From: Bacillota bacterium
GTDB lineage: Bacteria > Bacillota > Proteinivoracia > UBA4975 > VEMY01
NCBI GenBank assembly: GCA_009711825.1
Contig: VEMY01000010.1
Coordinates: forward strand, 62,001 to 126,000
DNA length: 64,000 bases
Direction: 5' to 3'
In this document: positions 1 to 7,737 of the stretch, piece after piece
How the letters are laid out: the number at the start of each line of letters is the position of its first letter
How positions within the stretch are numbered: position 1 is the first letter of the stretch
Program-made: the position numbers and the translations under genes
Notes under the pieces: model-generated
What the model saw: only the letters and a program-made list of their open reading frames with translations
Told to the model about the DNA's origin: nothing
Databases searched by the model: none

Positions 1-336
1 TTTCTTTTCCATCAAAACCTTGGTGAGTTCGGGATCCACACCTGACAGATGCAGGTATGTATAGAGAATCTGTCCTTCTTTAAACAGTGGGTACTCGCTG
101 GGAAGCGGTTCCTTAACTTTCATGATCATGTCTGCTTTGGCGAAAACATCCTGGGGAGTGGGGAGAATTTCAGCGCCGGAATTGATGTACTCCTGATCAG
201 AAAATCCGCTGCCTTCCCCGGCCTTAGTTTCAATAAACACCTGATGTCCTGCACCCGTAAGGGCATTTGCTCCCGCTGGGGTGAGCGCAATCCTGTTTTC
301 ATTGGGCTTAATTTCCTTTGGGACTCCAATAATCAT
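1..336 (-). CDS. ald: Alanine dehydrogenase, N-terminal part (runs off the window)
   Basis: The first 112 codons are visible; the gene continues beyond base 1. The protein begins [20 protein letters not shown], the classic start of NAD-dependent alanine dehydrogenase, with the RIALTP segment near residue 15 and a KVKEP segment near residue 74 typical of the family's substrate-binding domain. The enzyme interconverts alanine with pyruvate, NADH and ammonia in the cytoplasm. The ATG at 334-336 follows a GGAGGAGG ribosome binding site. Upstream are a sigma-54 promoter and TGCA dyads like those before the branched-chain amino acid operon, so it is probably induced by the same activator. Identity is secure for the visible part; the C-terminal NAD domain is not seen. 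Confidence 0.95.
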   Translation of the reverse strand, partial: MIIGVPKEIKPNENRIALTPAGANALTGAGHQVFIETKAGEGSGFSDQEYINSGAEILPTPQDVFAKADMIMKVKEPLPSEYPLFKEGQILYTYLHLSGVDPELTKVLMEKK

Positions 337-375
337 TAAAACGCCTCCTCCAAGATTAATATCACCCTATACAAA

Positions 376-391
376 TGCAAAAAATATGCCA
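376..391 (-). promoter_or_regulatory. Sigma-54 (-24/-12) promoter of ald
   Basis: Read on the minus strand the site is TGGCATATTTTTTGCA. It has the GG and GC dinucleotides at the spacing of the sigma-54 consensus TGGCAC-N5-TTGCW, with one mismatch at the last base of the -24 block. It lies 40 bases before the ald start codon and 34-79 bases from a cluster of TGCA dyads, the arrangement expected for an enhancer-dependent promoter. Confidence 0.8.
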
Positions 392-424
392 TAAATATCA
401 TCCAACCTTGTCCACAAGTGGTCC

Positions 425-470
425 TGCATAAAATTGCATTTTTGCAATGTTTTGCATGCACAATTATGCA
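425..470. promoter_or_regulatory. Upstream activator sequence: three TGCA-N6-TGCA dyads
   Basis: Three 14-bp dyads of the form TGCA-N6-TGCA occupy 425-438, 443-456 and 457-470. The last two abut to give a central TGCATGCA at 453-460. The same abutting pair is found at 12026-12053, upstream of the other sigma-54 promoter. The site overlaps the last codons of spoIIM. I infer that it binds the sigma-54 activator encoded at 12051-13769; binding itself is not shown by the sequence. Confidence 0.65.
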
Positions 471-1102
471 ATGACCCAGGGTAACAGGCGTTCCAACAGC
501 CACGGGACAATCGCTGCCTCCAGCATTGCCAAAATAAACATGCCGACAAATGCTGTGAACTGAACAAAAATATACCCCAGTATTGGGGGCGGAGTGCGGT
601 CTCCTCCGCCAAACACTTTTGTAATCATTAACCAGCTGAATGCAACCGAATGTGCGCCAGAAAAGATAGTCACCGGAATCAACAAGGCGGCGAAGGGAAA
701 CAAGGTTGCCAGACAAAATACCAAGCCCCGCCAGGCCAGTCTCTGCACCAAATAGCCGACGGTGAATCCCAATACAACTCCCCTGATAAATACCAAACCC
801 CAGACAAAGGGCAATCCCACAACCGCTAAGCCGCATATTGTCGTGTAGAACACGAACATGCCGTTGGTATTCAGGGAGTTGGTGGCTATTTTTGCCTTGG
901 ATATGCTACCGCCCTCATCACTGATTTGAAGATAATAGTTCAGCCCCTCTTCAAGTTCCTGCTGTTGATAGAAATCCAGGTGATTGACCATAGTTGCGCC
1001 AAAAACCATGCCGATAACAAGCGCAATAACCATGGCCAGGGCAGCATTCCGCAAGTACCTTTCGTAACCCTTGGGAGCCTTGAGCAATTGGGAAATTCCC
1101 AC
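464..1102 (-). CDS. spoIIM: Stage II sporulation protein M
   Basis: This 212-residue integral membrane protein matches SpoIIM (DUF95 family). SpoIIM works with SpoIID and SpoIIP in the peptidoglycan remodelling that drives engulfment of the forespore. There is a hydrophobic segment near residues 20-38, a polar loop, then four more hydrophobic segments (about 80-105, 108-130, 135-152, 180-205). The family hallmark of a Gly/Pro-rich loop after a FSGAHS-type segment is present near residue 148. The GTG start at 1102 follows a run of GGAGG repeats. It sits downstream of an M20 peptidase and a DUF3866 gene, a grouping seen in other spore formers. Length is normal for the family. Confidence 0.92.
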   Translation of the reverse strand: MGISQLLKAPKGYERYLRNAALAMVIALVIGMVFGATMVNHLDFYQQQELEEGLNYYLQISDEGGSISKAKIATNSLNTNGMFVFYTTICGLAVVGLPFVWGLVFIRGVVLGFTVGYLVQRLAWRGLVFCLATLFPFAALLIPVTIFSGAHSVAFSWLMITKVFGGGDRTPPPILGYIFVQFTAFVGMFILAMLEAAIVPWLLERLLPWVIA

Positions 1103-1147
1103 ATCCTCCCCTCCCCTTACAAGCTACTTAAATGCTATGCGCCTGTC

Positions 1148-2218
1148 TCAGCGTTTAGACCTGTTCAATTCTACCGCTGCCTTTGCCGCGGCCCCCAGAG
1201 AATCAAAAAAAGCTGGATCCTGCTCGTAACCCCGCCCCATTGTCCTAAACAGCTTCGGATATCTGGCGGCAAGTACGCGCATCTGACGCTGTCGCCAGAT
1301 AAACCGATACCGCTGGGGAAGTTTGCGGATTGCAGACGCCAGTACCCGCCGCTGGGGCTGGCGGAGCAGTGGCAAGGGTATAACCGCCGAACCGGAATAC
1401 GCCTTGCGGAGTACGGTCAGGCTGTGGTGACTAATCCCATGGTGTCGACTGCGGGAATCGGCAAAACTTATCCGGGGCACAAAAATCGCCTGTCCCCCCA
1501 GGGCCTGGACCGCTTGCAAACTAAATCCCTGTTCCAAGCCGGAAAACCCATAGACTGTGCCTGTGCCGGCAATCCCCGGGCCAATGGAGACAATGATATA
1601 ATCAGCGTTTAACACCAGCTTAGCCGCCTGCAAACCGGTAAAGATATTGATTGCCTCTAAATCTCCGCCATAACAGTGGCCGCAGGAAATTGTCCCCTGT
1701 ACCAAGTGCTGCTTACGCAACCAAGCTAAATTTGTGCTAAACGCCACAGGCAAGGCCCCTCCATCCATCGACACAAAAACAATTCTTGCCCCGGGATCTT
1801 CTTGCCTGATTGCCAGCACCAAAGGGGGAAGCATACTGTGCAACTCCGCCACCAAAACCGGGGTCTGTTCCAATCCATCGGAGCACTGAAATTTATCGTG
1901 CCAGGGGCTGTTCTGCTCTTCAACGCAGTCTACCTGTACCTGGAGCGGAGTGTAGCGCAGTTTAACCTGATGGCCCCAACCGTAAGTGCGCTTCCCGGTA
2001 AAGGGGAGCACAAAATGAACACCGCCGCTGCCAAGTCCGATATCGACCGCGGTGGTATTGACAACCACTTCGTCCCCCGGGCTGGCTTTGGCTCCAAGCA
2101 TGAGATAATTTACAGCCCGGCATTCCTGTTCACCAACACGCAGGGATAATAACTGCAGGCCCGGCCGTTCTTCAATGATGCTAATAACCTTGGCCGGCCG
2201 CAGGTTAAGTGCGGGCAT
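1148..2218 (-). CDS. DUF3866 family protein
   Basis: This 356-residue protein resembles the DUF3866 family of Clostridia and Actinobacteria, which has no established function. The N-terminal 90 residues look like a small beta-rich domain with a VGEQECRAVNY segment. The remainder is alpha/beta with Gly-rich turns such as GPGIAGTGT near residue 214, followed by a basic C-terminal region with RRQRQMR-type segments. I chose the ATG at 2218, 7 bases after GGGAG; a TTG five codons upstream has no spaced ribosome binding site. The start overlaps the end of the upstream peptidase gene by 14 bases, so the two are translationally coupled. I infer only that it belongs to this small operon. Confidence 0.75.
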   Translation of the reverse strand: MPALNLRPAKVISIIEERPGLQLLSLRVGEQECRAVNYLMLGAKASPGDEVVVNTTAVDIGLGSGGVHFVLPFTGKRTYGWGHQVKLRYTPLQVQVDCVEEQNSPWHDKFQCSDGLEQTPVLVAELHSMLPPLVLAIRQEDPGARIVFVSMDGGALPVAFSTNLAWLRKQHLVQGTISCGHCYGGDLEAINIFTGLQAAKLVLNADYIIVSIGPGIAGTGTVYGFSGLEQGFSLQAVQALGGQAIFVPRISFADSRSRHHGISHHSLTVLRKAYSGSAVIPLPLLRQPQRRVLASAIRKLPQRYRFIWRQRQMRVLAARYPKLFRTMGRGYEQDPAFFDSLGAAAKAAVELNRSKR

Positions 2219-3275
2219 CCGACCACTCCCCAATTATCGTCCGTAACCAACGGGCCAGTTTATTCATTTCTGCTAAAGCCACCCGCTCCCTGGGACTATG
2301 CCCGTCAGTATAGCCAGTGCCGAGGTTGACGGTGGTAACCCCCAATTGGTTGAGAATATTTGCATCGCTGCCGGCATTCCTAGAGCTGATTACCGCCCCA
2401 AAACCGGCCGCATTAGCTGTTTTACGCAACAACCCAATCAAATTGTCTTCAGGCGCAATCGTATATCCGTCGTAGCTTTGCTGAGAATGAAATTGAAACG
2501 TTCCGCCTGAGTCACCTGTCGTTGCCTGGGCCAGCGCCTCAAGTTCACCGGCTAGATCCTGACGCCGTCGAGGAGAGAAGCTGCGAATCTCCCCGGTGAG
2601 CTCGACTAAATCACAAATCGTATTGGTCGTAGAACCGCCGCGAATAATTCCAATATTAAGCGATGTCTCCTTGTCAGGCATGTGGGGCGGCAGCTGCGTA
2701 ATAAACCGTGCTGCCATGCGAATGGCATCGATACCCTCCTGGGGGGCGGCAGCCGCGTGGGCAGTTTTGCCAATCATCTTGATTTGGATCTGCATTTCCC
2801 CGGATGCCCGGTTGATAACTGTTCCCACAGGTTCACCGGCGTCTAAGACCAGGCCGGCTCGGGCTTTCAAGTCGCCGGGTTTTAGCTGTTTTGCCCCCTC
2901 CATCCCCAACTCCTCCCCGACGGTTAACAATACCTCCACCGGCGCCGATTCAGGGATCTCAGGGAGCACTGCCAGCAGCGCAGCCAGCCCGGCTTTGTCA
3001 TCGGCGCCTAAAATACTGTCACCGCGGCTGTAAAAAACTCCGTCTTCAAAGCCCAAATTCAGGTCCGTGGTCGGCTCCACCGTATCCAGATGGCAGCAAA
3101 GCAACAGCGGTTCGCCCGCTCCCCTTCGAGCCACTAGATTTCCCGAAACCTCCCTGGGGCTGAAGCCAATCTCAGTCAGCTTTGCCCGCACAGCTGTCCT
3201 TATTTCCTCTTCCTGCCCGGATGGACTGTTGATTGCTGTCAATTCTCTAAATAAACGCGTAATCTTTTCTTCCAC
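2205..3275 (-). CDS. M20 family metallopeptidase (peptidase T-like)
   Basis: This is a 356-residue cytoplasmic zinc peptidase of family M20, close to the PepT-like group. The first metal-binding motif LLCCHLDTVEP lies near residues 57-67 and the second, ILGADDKAGLAALL, near 88-101. The catalytic Glu pair is in TVGEELGMEGA near 117-127, and a later metal His is in the GYTDGHSPRE segment. A lid/dimerisation domain occupies about 170-285. It probably hydrolyses di- or tripeptides, in keeping with amino acid fermentation. A TTG nine codons upstream has no ribosome binding site, whereas the GTG at 3275 follows AAGGGTGA. The gene follows the terminator of the oxidoreductase operon closely and may depend on read-through. 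Confidence 0.88.
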   Translation of the reverse strand: MEEKITRLFRELTAINSPSGQEEEIRTAVRAKLTEIGFSPREVSGNLVARRGAGEPLLLCCHLDTVEPTTDLNLGFEDGVFYSRGDSILGADDKAGLAALLAVLPEIPESAPVEVLLTVGEELGMEGAKQLKPGDLKARAGLVLDAGEPVGTVINRASGEMQIQIKMIGKTAHAAAAPQEGIDAIRMAARFITQLPPHMPDKETSLNIGIIRGGSTTNTICDLVELTGEIRSFSPRRRQDLAGELEALAQATTGDSGGTFQFHSQQSYDGYTIAPEDNLIGLLRKTANAAGFGAVISSRNAGSDANILNQLGVTTVNLGTGYTDGHSPRERVALAEMNKLARWLRTIIGEWSDART

Positions 3276-3308
3276 TTTTATCACCCTTGATACTGTATCC
3301 AATCAGGC

Positions 3309-3341
3309 AAAAAAAAATAAGCCGCTCAAAAGGCGGCTTAT
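3309..3341 (-). terminator. Rho-independent terminator of the branched-chain oxidation operon
   Basis: A perfect 9-bp stem (ATAAGCCGC at 3317-3325 with GCGGCTTAT at 3333-3341) has a 7-base loop. On the minus strand it is followed by a run of T (the A run at 3309-3317). It sits directly after the gamma subunit gene and closes the long operon. Confidence 0.9.
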
Positions 3342-3343
3342 TC

Positions 3344-3889
3344 CTATTGGCTCTTTTGACTGGCGTACTCGGCGCCCCGTTCCAGGGCCTGCTCATTAAC
3401 AGTCAACAGGTCATGGCGATGGGAGGGTAGAACCTTGCGCAGTGCCTCGAGAATACCTTCTTTGCTGACCAAGGAGGCCTTGCTCAACAGAGTGCCCATG
3501 ATGACCATATTCGCTACGCGGCTGTTCCCCAGCTCACCGGCCACCTCATTGGCGGGAACCGGGATCACTGTAATATCGTCCCGGGAAACCGACCGTTCAA
3601 TCAGCGAACTATTGTAAATCAATATACCGCCAGATTTGAGCATCGGCTCAAATTTGTCCATTGACGGTAGGTTCATGGCGATAACGATATCCGGCTCAGT
3701 TACCACCGGTGAACCGATTTGCTCATCGGAAATTACAACTGCACAGTTGGCGGTGCCGCCACGCATCTCGGGACCGTATGACGGAATCCATGACACTTCT
3801 TTGCCTTCAATCATACCGGCGTAGGTAAGCATCTGTCCCATGGACATTACACCCTGACCGCCAAAACCGGCGAGAATCAGTTCAGCCAT
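3344..3889 (-). CDS. 2-oxoacid:ferredoxin oxidoreductase, gamma subunit
   Basis: This 181-residue protein matches the gamma (catalytic-domain III) subunit of the pyruvate/ketoisovalerate ferredoxin oxidoreductase family. The N-terminal [14 protein letters not shown] motif (residues 8-21) and the [14 protein letters not shown] motif (residues 37-50) are the family signatures. Together with the alpha, beta and ferredoxin subunits encoded just upstream, it forms a four-subunit enzyme. That enzyme oxidises a 2-oxoacid with CoA to acyl-CoA and CO2, reducing ferredoxin. The neighbouring leucine-type dehydrogenases and acyl kinases make branched-chain 2-oxoacids the likely substrates, although 2-oxoglutarate or pyruvate cannot be excluded from sequence alone. 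The stop of the beta gene directly abuts this start. Confidence 0.92.
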   Translation of the reverse strand: MAELILAGFGGQGVMSMGQMLTYAGMIEGKEVSWIPSYGPEMRGGTANCAVVISDEQIGSPVVTEPDIVIAMNLPSMDKFEPMLKSGGILIYNSSLIERSVSRDDITVIPVPANEVAGELGNSRVANMVIMGTLLSKASLVSKEGILEALRKVLPSHRHDLLTVNEQALERGAEYASQKSQ

Positions 3890-4636
3890 TTATTTTCCCT
3901 CCTCAGGTGTACGGTATTCGCCCAGAGGATAATACTCCAGCATGTTCTGCTGCAGCCATTCCAGGGAATCCAGCGGCGTTTTGCCCCAGTTGGTGGGACA
4001 AGTGGATAAGACTTCAACTATTGAAAAGCCCAGACCCTTGATTTGAATTTCCAGGGCCTTTTTAATCGCTTTTTTCGCCTTGAGAATGTGGGGCACATCA
4101 TGAACCGATACCCGGGCCACATATACTGCACCCTGAAGGGTGGCCAGCATTTCCGAAACCTGGATTGGGTAACCGACATGGGAAGAATCACGGCCATAGG
4201 GAGAAGTGGTGGTGGTTTGACCAACCAAAGTAGTTGGCGCCATCTGGCCGCCGGTCATTCCATAAATTGCGTTGTTTACAAAAATGGTGCTGATTTTTTC
4301 GCCCCGGGCGGCAGCGTGGACGATTTCGGCACAGCCGATGGAGGCCAAGTCGCCATCGCCCTGATAGGTAAAGACTACATTGTCCGGGTTGGTGCGCTTA
4401 ATTCCGGTGGCAACTGCCGGCGCCCGACCGTGGGCTGCCTGCTGCATATCACAGTTAAAGTATTCGTAGGCCAGGACGGCGCAGCCGACCGGCGCCACAC
4501 CGATTGTCTTTTCGCGCACATTCAGCTCATCGATTGCCTCAGCCAATAAACGGTGTATAATCCCGTGGGTACAACCGGGGCAATAATGCATTTGTTTCTC
4601 CGTCATTGCCTGAGGACGGTCAAAGACCTTTTTCAT
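3890..4636 (-). CDS. 2-oxoacid:ferredoxin oxidoreductase, beta (TPP-binding) subunit
   Basis: This 248-residue subunit binds thiamine diphosphate. A CPGCTHG segment near residues 19-25 is typical of the four-subunit class, which lacks its own cluster-rich domain. The TPP/Mg motif spans YQGDGDLASIG (about 91-101) and the following NNAIYGMTGGQ segment (about 121-131). The gene starts where the alpha gene ends, sharing the ATGA overlap at 4636, so the two are coupled and made in equal amounts. In the pathway it carries the decarboxylation step that makes the hydroxyalkyl-TPP intermediate. The specific 2-oxoacid is inferred from the operon, not from residues I can assign. Confidence 0.93.
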   Translation of the reverse strand: MKKVFDRPQAMTEKQMHYCPGCTHGIIHRLLAEAIDELNVREKTIGVAPVGCAVLAYEYFNCDMQQAAHGRAPAVATGIKRTNPDNVVFTYQGDGDLASIGCAEIVHAAARGEKISTIFVNNAIYGMTGGQMAPTTLVGQTTTTSPYGRDSSHVGYPIQVSEMLATLQGAVYVARVSVHDVPHILKAKKAIKKALEIQIKGLGFSIVEVLSTCPTNWGKTPLDSLEWLQQNMLEYYPLGEYRTPEEGK

Positions 4637-5694
4637 TACCGGTCACCTCCCAGGACTGCTTTTGCTTTTTCAATGATTTCTGTGGGAGAGGGGATCATTC
4701 CGCCGGTCCGGCCGAAGAATTCCACAGGACGGGCGCCGTTTACAGTCAAGCGCACATCTTCAACCATCTGGCCGGCGCTCATTTCTACAGCAAGAAAAGC
4801 CTTGACGCTGTCAGGCAGCTGGGCAAAAGCTTTCTCAGGGAACGGCCAAAGACTAATCGGTCGCAGCAAACCGGCCTTAATGCCATGCTCCCGCAATTGA
4901 TTTACTGCGCTTTTTACGATCCGGGAGGTGGTGCCGTAGGCAACAAGGACCAGCTCGGCGTCATCACAATTATACAGTTCAAAGCGCTGCTCGTTTTCTT
5001 TAATTTGCTTATATTTTTCTTGCAGGCGCCAGTTATGCTCTTCCAGCTTCTCCGGCTGCATTGCCAGTGAATTGATGATGTTCGGTCCCCGACCGGCTGC
5101 GCCGGTTGTCGCCCAGTCCTTGGGCTTGAGCTCACGACTCTTGGGCTTGTTGAATTCAACCGGTTCCATCATTTGGCCAAGCACGCCATCGCCCAAGATT
5201 AGGACAGGGGCGCGATAATAGTCGGCAATATCGAAGGCCTCCATGGTCATATCGACCATTTCCTGAACACTGGCAGGACCAAAGACGATAAGGCGGTAAT
5301 CACCATGGCCGCCGCCCTTAGTGGCCTGGAGATAATCTGACTGGGCGGGCTGAATGCCGCCGAGCCCGGGGCCACCGCGAATGATGTTGACAATTACACA
5401 GGGCAATTCAGCGCCGGCTATATAGGAAATTCCTTCTTGCTTGAGGCTGATGCCGGGGCTGGAAGAAGATGTCATAACCCGGGCGCCGGCGCCGGCAGCA
5501 CCATACACCATGTTGATAGCCGAGACTTCACTTTCGGCCTGCAAAAACACGCCATCTACCTGGGGCATACGGCGGGACATGTACTGGGGCAGTTCGTTTT
5601 GCGGTGTGATTGGGTAACCAAAGAAATGTCTACAGCCGGCAGTAATTGCCGCTTCGCCAATCGCTTCGTTACCCTTCATCAGTTGTTTAGCCAT
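4636..5694 (-). CDS. vorB: 2-oxoacid:ferredoxin oxidoreductase, alpha subunit (VorB-like)
   Basis: This 352-residue subunit supplies the pyrimidine-binding domain I and the CoA-interacting domain II. It opens with KGNEAIGEAAITAGCRHFFG, then the PITPQNELPQYM motif near residue 29 and the SSSPGISLKQEGISY motif near residue 77, all diagnostic of the VorB/KorA group. GPGLGG near 109 is also conserved. Family members in operons like this are usually named 3-methyl-2-oxobutanoate dehydrogenase subunit VorB. The gene sits 15 bases downstream of the ferredoxin subunit gene and overlaps the beta gene. The oxidised 2-oxoacid would come from the two amino acid dehydrogenases upstream. Confidence 0.92.
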   Translation of the reverse strand: MAKQLMKGNEAIGEAAITAGCRHFFGYPITPQNELPQYMSRRMPQVDGVFLQAESEVSAINMVYGAAGAGARVMTSSSSPGISLKQEGISYIAGAELPCVIVNIIRGGPGLGGIQPAQSDYLQATKGGGHGDYRLIVFGPASVQEMVDMTMEAFDIADYYRAPVLILGDGVLGQMMEPVEFNKPKSRELKPKDWATTGAAGRGPNIINSLAMQPEKLEEHNWRLQEKYKQIKENEQRFELYNCDDAELVLVAYGTTSRIVKSAVNQLREHGIKAGLLRPISLWPFPEKAFAQLPDSVKAFLAVEMSAGQMVEDVRLTVNGARPVEFFGRTGGMIPSPTEIIEKAKAVLGGDR

Positions 5695-5709
5695 GAATTA
5701 ACCTCCTCA

Positions 5710-5913
5710 CTACTTATATACTTTGATTACGACATCGGGACAAATGCGGGCGCACATTGCGCAGCCGATACATTTGTCCATCTCCCTGACCGTAGCGGCC
5801 CGATATCCTTTTTTGTTAATCTTCTCGTCCATCACAACGATTTTTGTCGGACAGACGCTTACACAGAGTTCACACCCTTTGCAGCGATCGCGGTCAAATT
5901 CTACTTTGGGCAA
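5710..5913 (-). CDS. 2[4Fe-4S] ferredoxin-type delta subunit of the 2-oxoacid oxidoreductase
   Basis: This 67-residue protein has two classical cluster motifs, CKGCELCVSVCP near residues 11-22 and CIGCAMCARICPD near residues 48-60. It therefore holds two [4Fe-4S] clusters. It is the electron-relay subunit that passes electrons from the TPP subunit to soluble ferredoxin. The spacing between motifs and the short KIN.KGYRAA linker fit the VorD/KorD type rather than a free ferredoxin. The gene lies between the ATPase gene and the alpha subunit gene with gaps of only 15 bases on both sides, so it belongs to the same transcript. Confidence 0.93.
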   Translation of the reverse strand: MPKVEFDRDRCKGCELCVSVCPTKIVVMDEKINKKGYRAATVREMDKCIGCAMCARICPDVVIKVYK

Positions 5914-5928
5914 AAAACTCTACCTCCT

Positions 5929-6579
5929 TTAACTTAAATATGCGGGGAAAAGACTGATGTCCATGCTAAAAAGCTGCTCTAAATGGGTCGATAGTTCCGG
6001 CAGAATCTCCGGGCGGGCACAATGCCAAAGCACAGGAAGCTTCAGACTTGCCGCTGCTTCAGCGATAATTTTGGCGCCCTCAATTACATCATTGGCTGTG
6101 GTCTCCCGGCCCAGGTTGGTATTGTTAATCAGCGCATTCACCCGTAACCCTGATTTTGCCTCAATCCGTGCGGCCGCTTCCACAATTCCGGCAGCTGTGC
6201 TGGTAAACGGACGGCTACAGTTTACAACCTGCCAAACCTCTGCCCCTGCTCGCAGCAGCCGCTCCCGGTAACGACCCAGAACAACCGAGCCGTCATCCCC
6301 ACCGACATCGATGATTACACTGCCGGGCTGGGTGAGCGCTGCATCAACTCGGGGCGAAAGTGCAGGTAAATCTGCGTTCTGCAAGCGTTGATTGAACACA
6401 AATTCGATATCTTTATCTGCTAATTGTGCTTTTGCTTCCCGGGACCGGAAATACGGGTTAACAATGTCCAAATCGACCAAAATCACCTTTTCTTCAACGG
6501 CCTTTTGAACCGCAAGGTTTAGTGCAAATTCAGTTTTGCCGCTGCCGTACTCGCCAACTACAATTATTTTCTCTGTCAT
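5929..6579 (-). CDS. P-loop ATP-binding protein in the branched-chain oxidation operon
   Basis: This is a 216-residue cytoplasmic P-loop protein. The Walker A motif is GEYGSGKT at residues 9-16. The segment VDLDIVNPYFRSREA near 34-48 resembles the switch region of the SIMIBI (MinD/Mrp/ArsA-like) class, and VIIDVGGDDGSVVLGRY near 90-106 resembles its Walker B region. I do not recognise an exact family function. Its place between butyrate kinase and the ferredoxin subunit suggests assembly, activation or regulation of the oxidoreductase, but that is inference. The ATG at 6579 follows GGAGGAAA; an in-frame start 24 codons upstream lies inside the preceding kinase gene and gives a non-conserved extension. 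Confidence 0.8.
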   Translation of the reverse strand: MTEKIIVVGEYGSGKTEFALNLAVQKAVEEKVILVDLDIVNPYFRSREAKAQLADKDIEFVFNQRLQNADLPALSPRVDAALTQPGSVIIDVGGDDGSVVLGRYRERLLRAGAEVWQVVNCSRPFTSTAAGIVEAAARIEAKSGLRVNALINNTNLGRETTANDVIEGAKIIAEAAASLKLPVLWHCARPEILPELSTHLEQLFSMDISLFPAYLS

Positions 6580-6592
6580 TTTTCCTCCGGGA

Positions 6593-7672
6593 TTACTTGT
6601 ATTCCCTGGCCTGTTCCCTTCCTTCCAGCACCCTGAGTCCACCCAGGGCAAGGGCCAGCATTTCGTCTTCCCCGGGATAAACTTTCACCGGCGCAATAAA
6701 CGATACCCGCTCCTCAATCCAGGGCACCAGCAGTTCCCGGTCGTATGCAAGGCCACCGGTCAGCACAACGGCATCGACATCGCCCCGCAGCACCGCGGCA
6801 CAGCTGCCTATCTCTTTGGCCACCTGATAAGTCATGGCCCGGTAAATTAATTCCGCATCCTTATCGCCTGCACTGACGCGCTCCTGTACTTCCCGCCCGT
6901 CATTTGTTCCCAGATAGGCGACAAGGCCCCCTTGTCCTACAAGCTTTTTATAGAGCTCTTGCTGGCTGTACTTGCCACTGAAACAGAGCTTGACCAAATC
7001 CCCCACCGGCAGGCCGCCGGCCCGTTCCGGCGAAAATGGACCTTCACCATCTAATGCGTTATTTACATCCACAACCCGGCCGCGACAATGGGCGCCTACG
7101 GAAATGCCGCCACCCAAATGTACGACAATCAGATTCACCTTGTCATAATCACTATTAAGCTCTGCAGCAGCCCGGCGGGCAACCGCCTTTTGATTGAGAG
7201 CATGGAAGATACTGCGTCTTTCAATTTCAGGCATGCCGGAAATCCTTGCCTCTGGGTTCAGCTCATCAACCACCACCGGGTCGACAATAAACGCCTGAAT
7301 ATCAAATTGGCTCGCGATTTCCCAGGCAATAATGCCACCTAGGTTCGAAGCATGCTGACCCTGCAGGCCCTGACGTAAATGCTCCAACATCAACTCATTG
7401 ACAGTGTACGTGCCACCGGCGATTGGCTTCAGCAGCCCGCCCCTGCCAACAACAGCCGACAGCTTGTTGAGATTTATCCCCTGGCTATGGAGCGTCTCAA
7501 GAATTACATCTTTGCGGAACTGGTATTGGTCGATGATCGATTCGTACTGTTTCAGTTCATCACTGCTATGGCGCAATGTCTGCTCCAACATCGGCCGGTC
7601 TGCTTCGTAAACAGCAATTTTGGTTGAGGTGGAGCCGGGATTAATTACCAACAGGCGGTGTTTGGCAGTCAT
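6593..7672 (-). CDS. buk: Butyrate (branched-chain acid) kinase, copy 1
   Basis: This 359-residue enzyme of the acetate/butyrate kinase (ASKHA) family phosphorylates ADP with an acyl-phosphate, releasing the free acid and ATP. The N-terminal [14 protein letters not shown] motif (residues 9-22) is the phosphate-binding signature. [16 protein letters not shown] near 75-90 and [11 protein letters not shown] near 184-194 are typical of butyrate kinases. [14 protein letters not shown] near 216-229 follows. It starts with ATG behind AAGGAGGAA. A near-identical layout (dehydrogenase then kinase) recurs upstream at 9763-11909, so this is a second copy, perhaps tuned to a different chain. Substrates are probably isovaleryl-, isobutyryl- or 2-methylbutyryl-phosphate. 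Confidence 0.93.
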   Translation of the reverse strand: MTAKHRLLVINPGSTSTKIAVYEADRPMLEQTLRHSSDELKQYESIIDQYQFRKDVILETLHSQGINLNKLSAVVGRGGLLKPIAGGTYTVNELMLEHLRQGLQGQHASNLGGIIAWEIASQFDIQAFIVDPVVVDELNPEARISGMPEIERRSIFHALNQKAVARRAAAELNSDYDKVNLIVVHLGGGISVGAHCRGRVVDVNNALDGEGPFSPERAGGLPVGDLVKLCFSGKYSQQELYKKLVGQGGLVAYLGTNDGREVQERVSAGDKDAELIYRAMTYQVAKEIGSCAAVLRGDVDAVVLTGGLAYDRELLVPWIEERVSFIAPVKVYPGEDEMLALALGGLRVLEGREQAREYK

Positions 7673-7685
7673 TGAATTCCTCCTT

Positions 7686-7727
7686 AAAAACCGGGGAGTT
7701 GTGCGATTATCTCCACAACTCCCCCGG
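7686..7727 (-). terminator. Intercistronic hairpin with T run between dehydrogenase 1 and kinase 1
   Basis: The arms CCGGGGAGTTGTG (7691-7703) and its near-complement at 7714-7727 form a GC-rich stem with one bulge. On the minus strand a run of five T follows, then the AAGGAGGAA ribosome binding site of the kinase gene. It looks like a leaky terminator or mRNA-stabilising hairpin that would lower expression of the downstream half of the operon. Confidence 0.6.
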
Positions 7728-7737
7728 CAATACTTAC

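Noticed and set aside
926-1612. Plus-strand open frame of 228 codons across spoIIM and the DUF3866 gene
   Set aside because: It spans two convincing minus-strand genes and their gap, and the translation has no domain.
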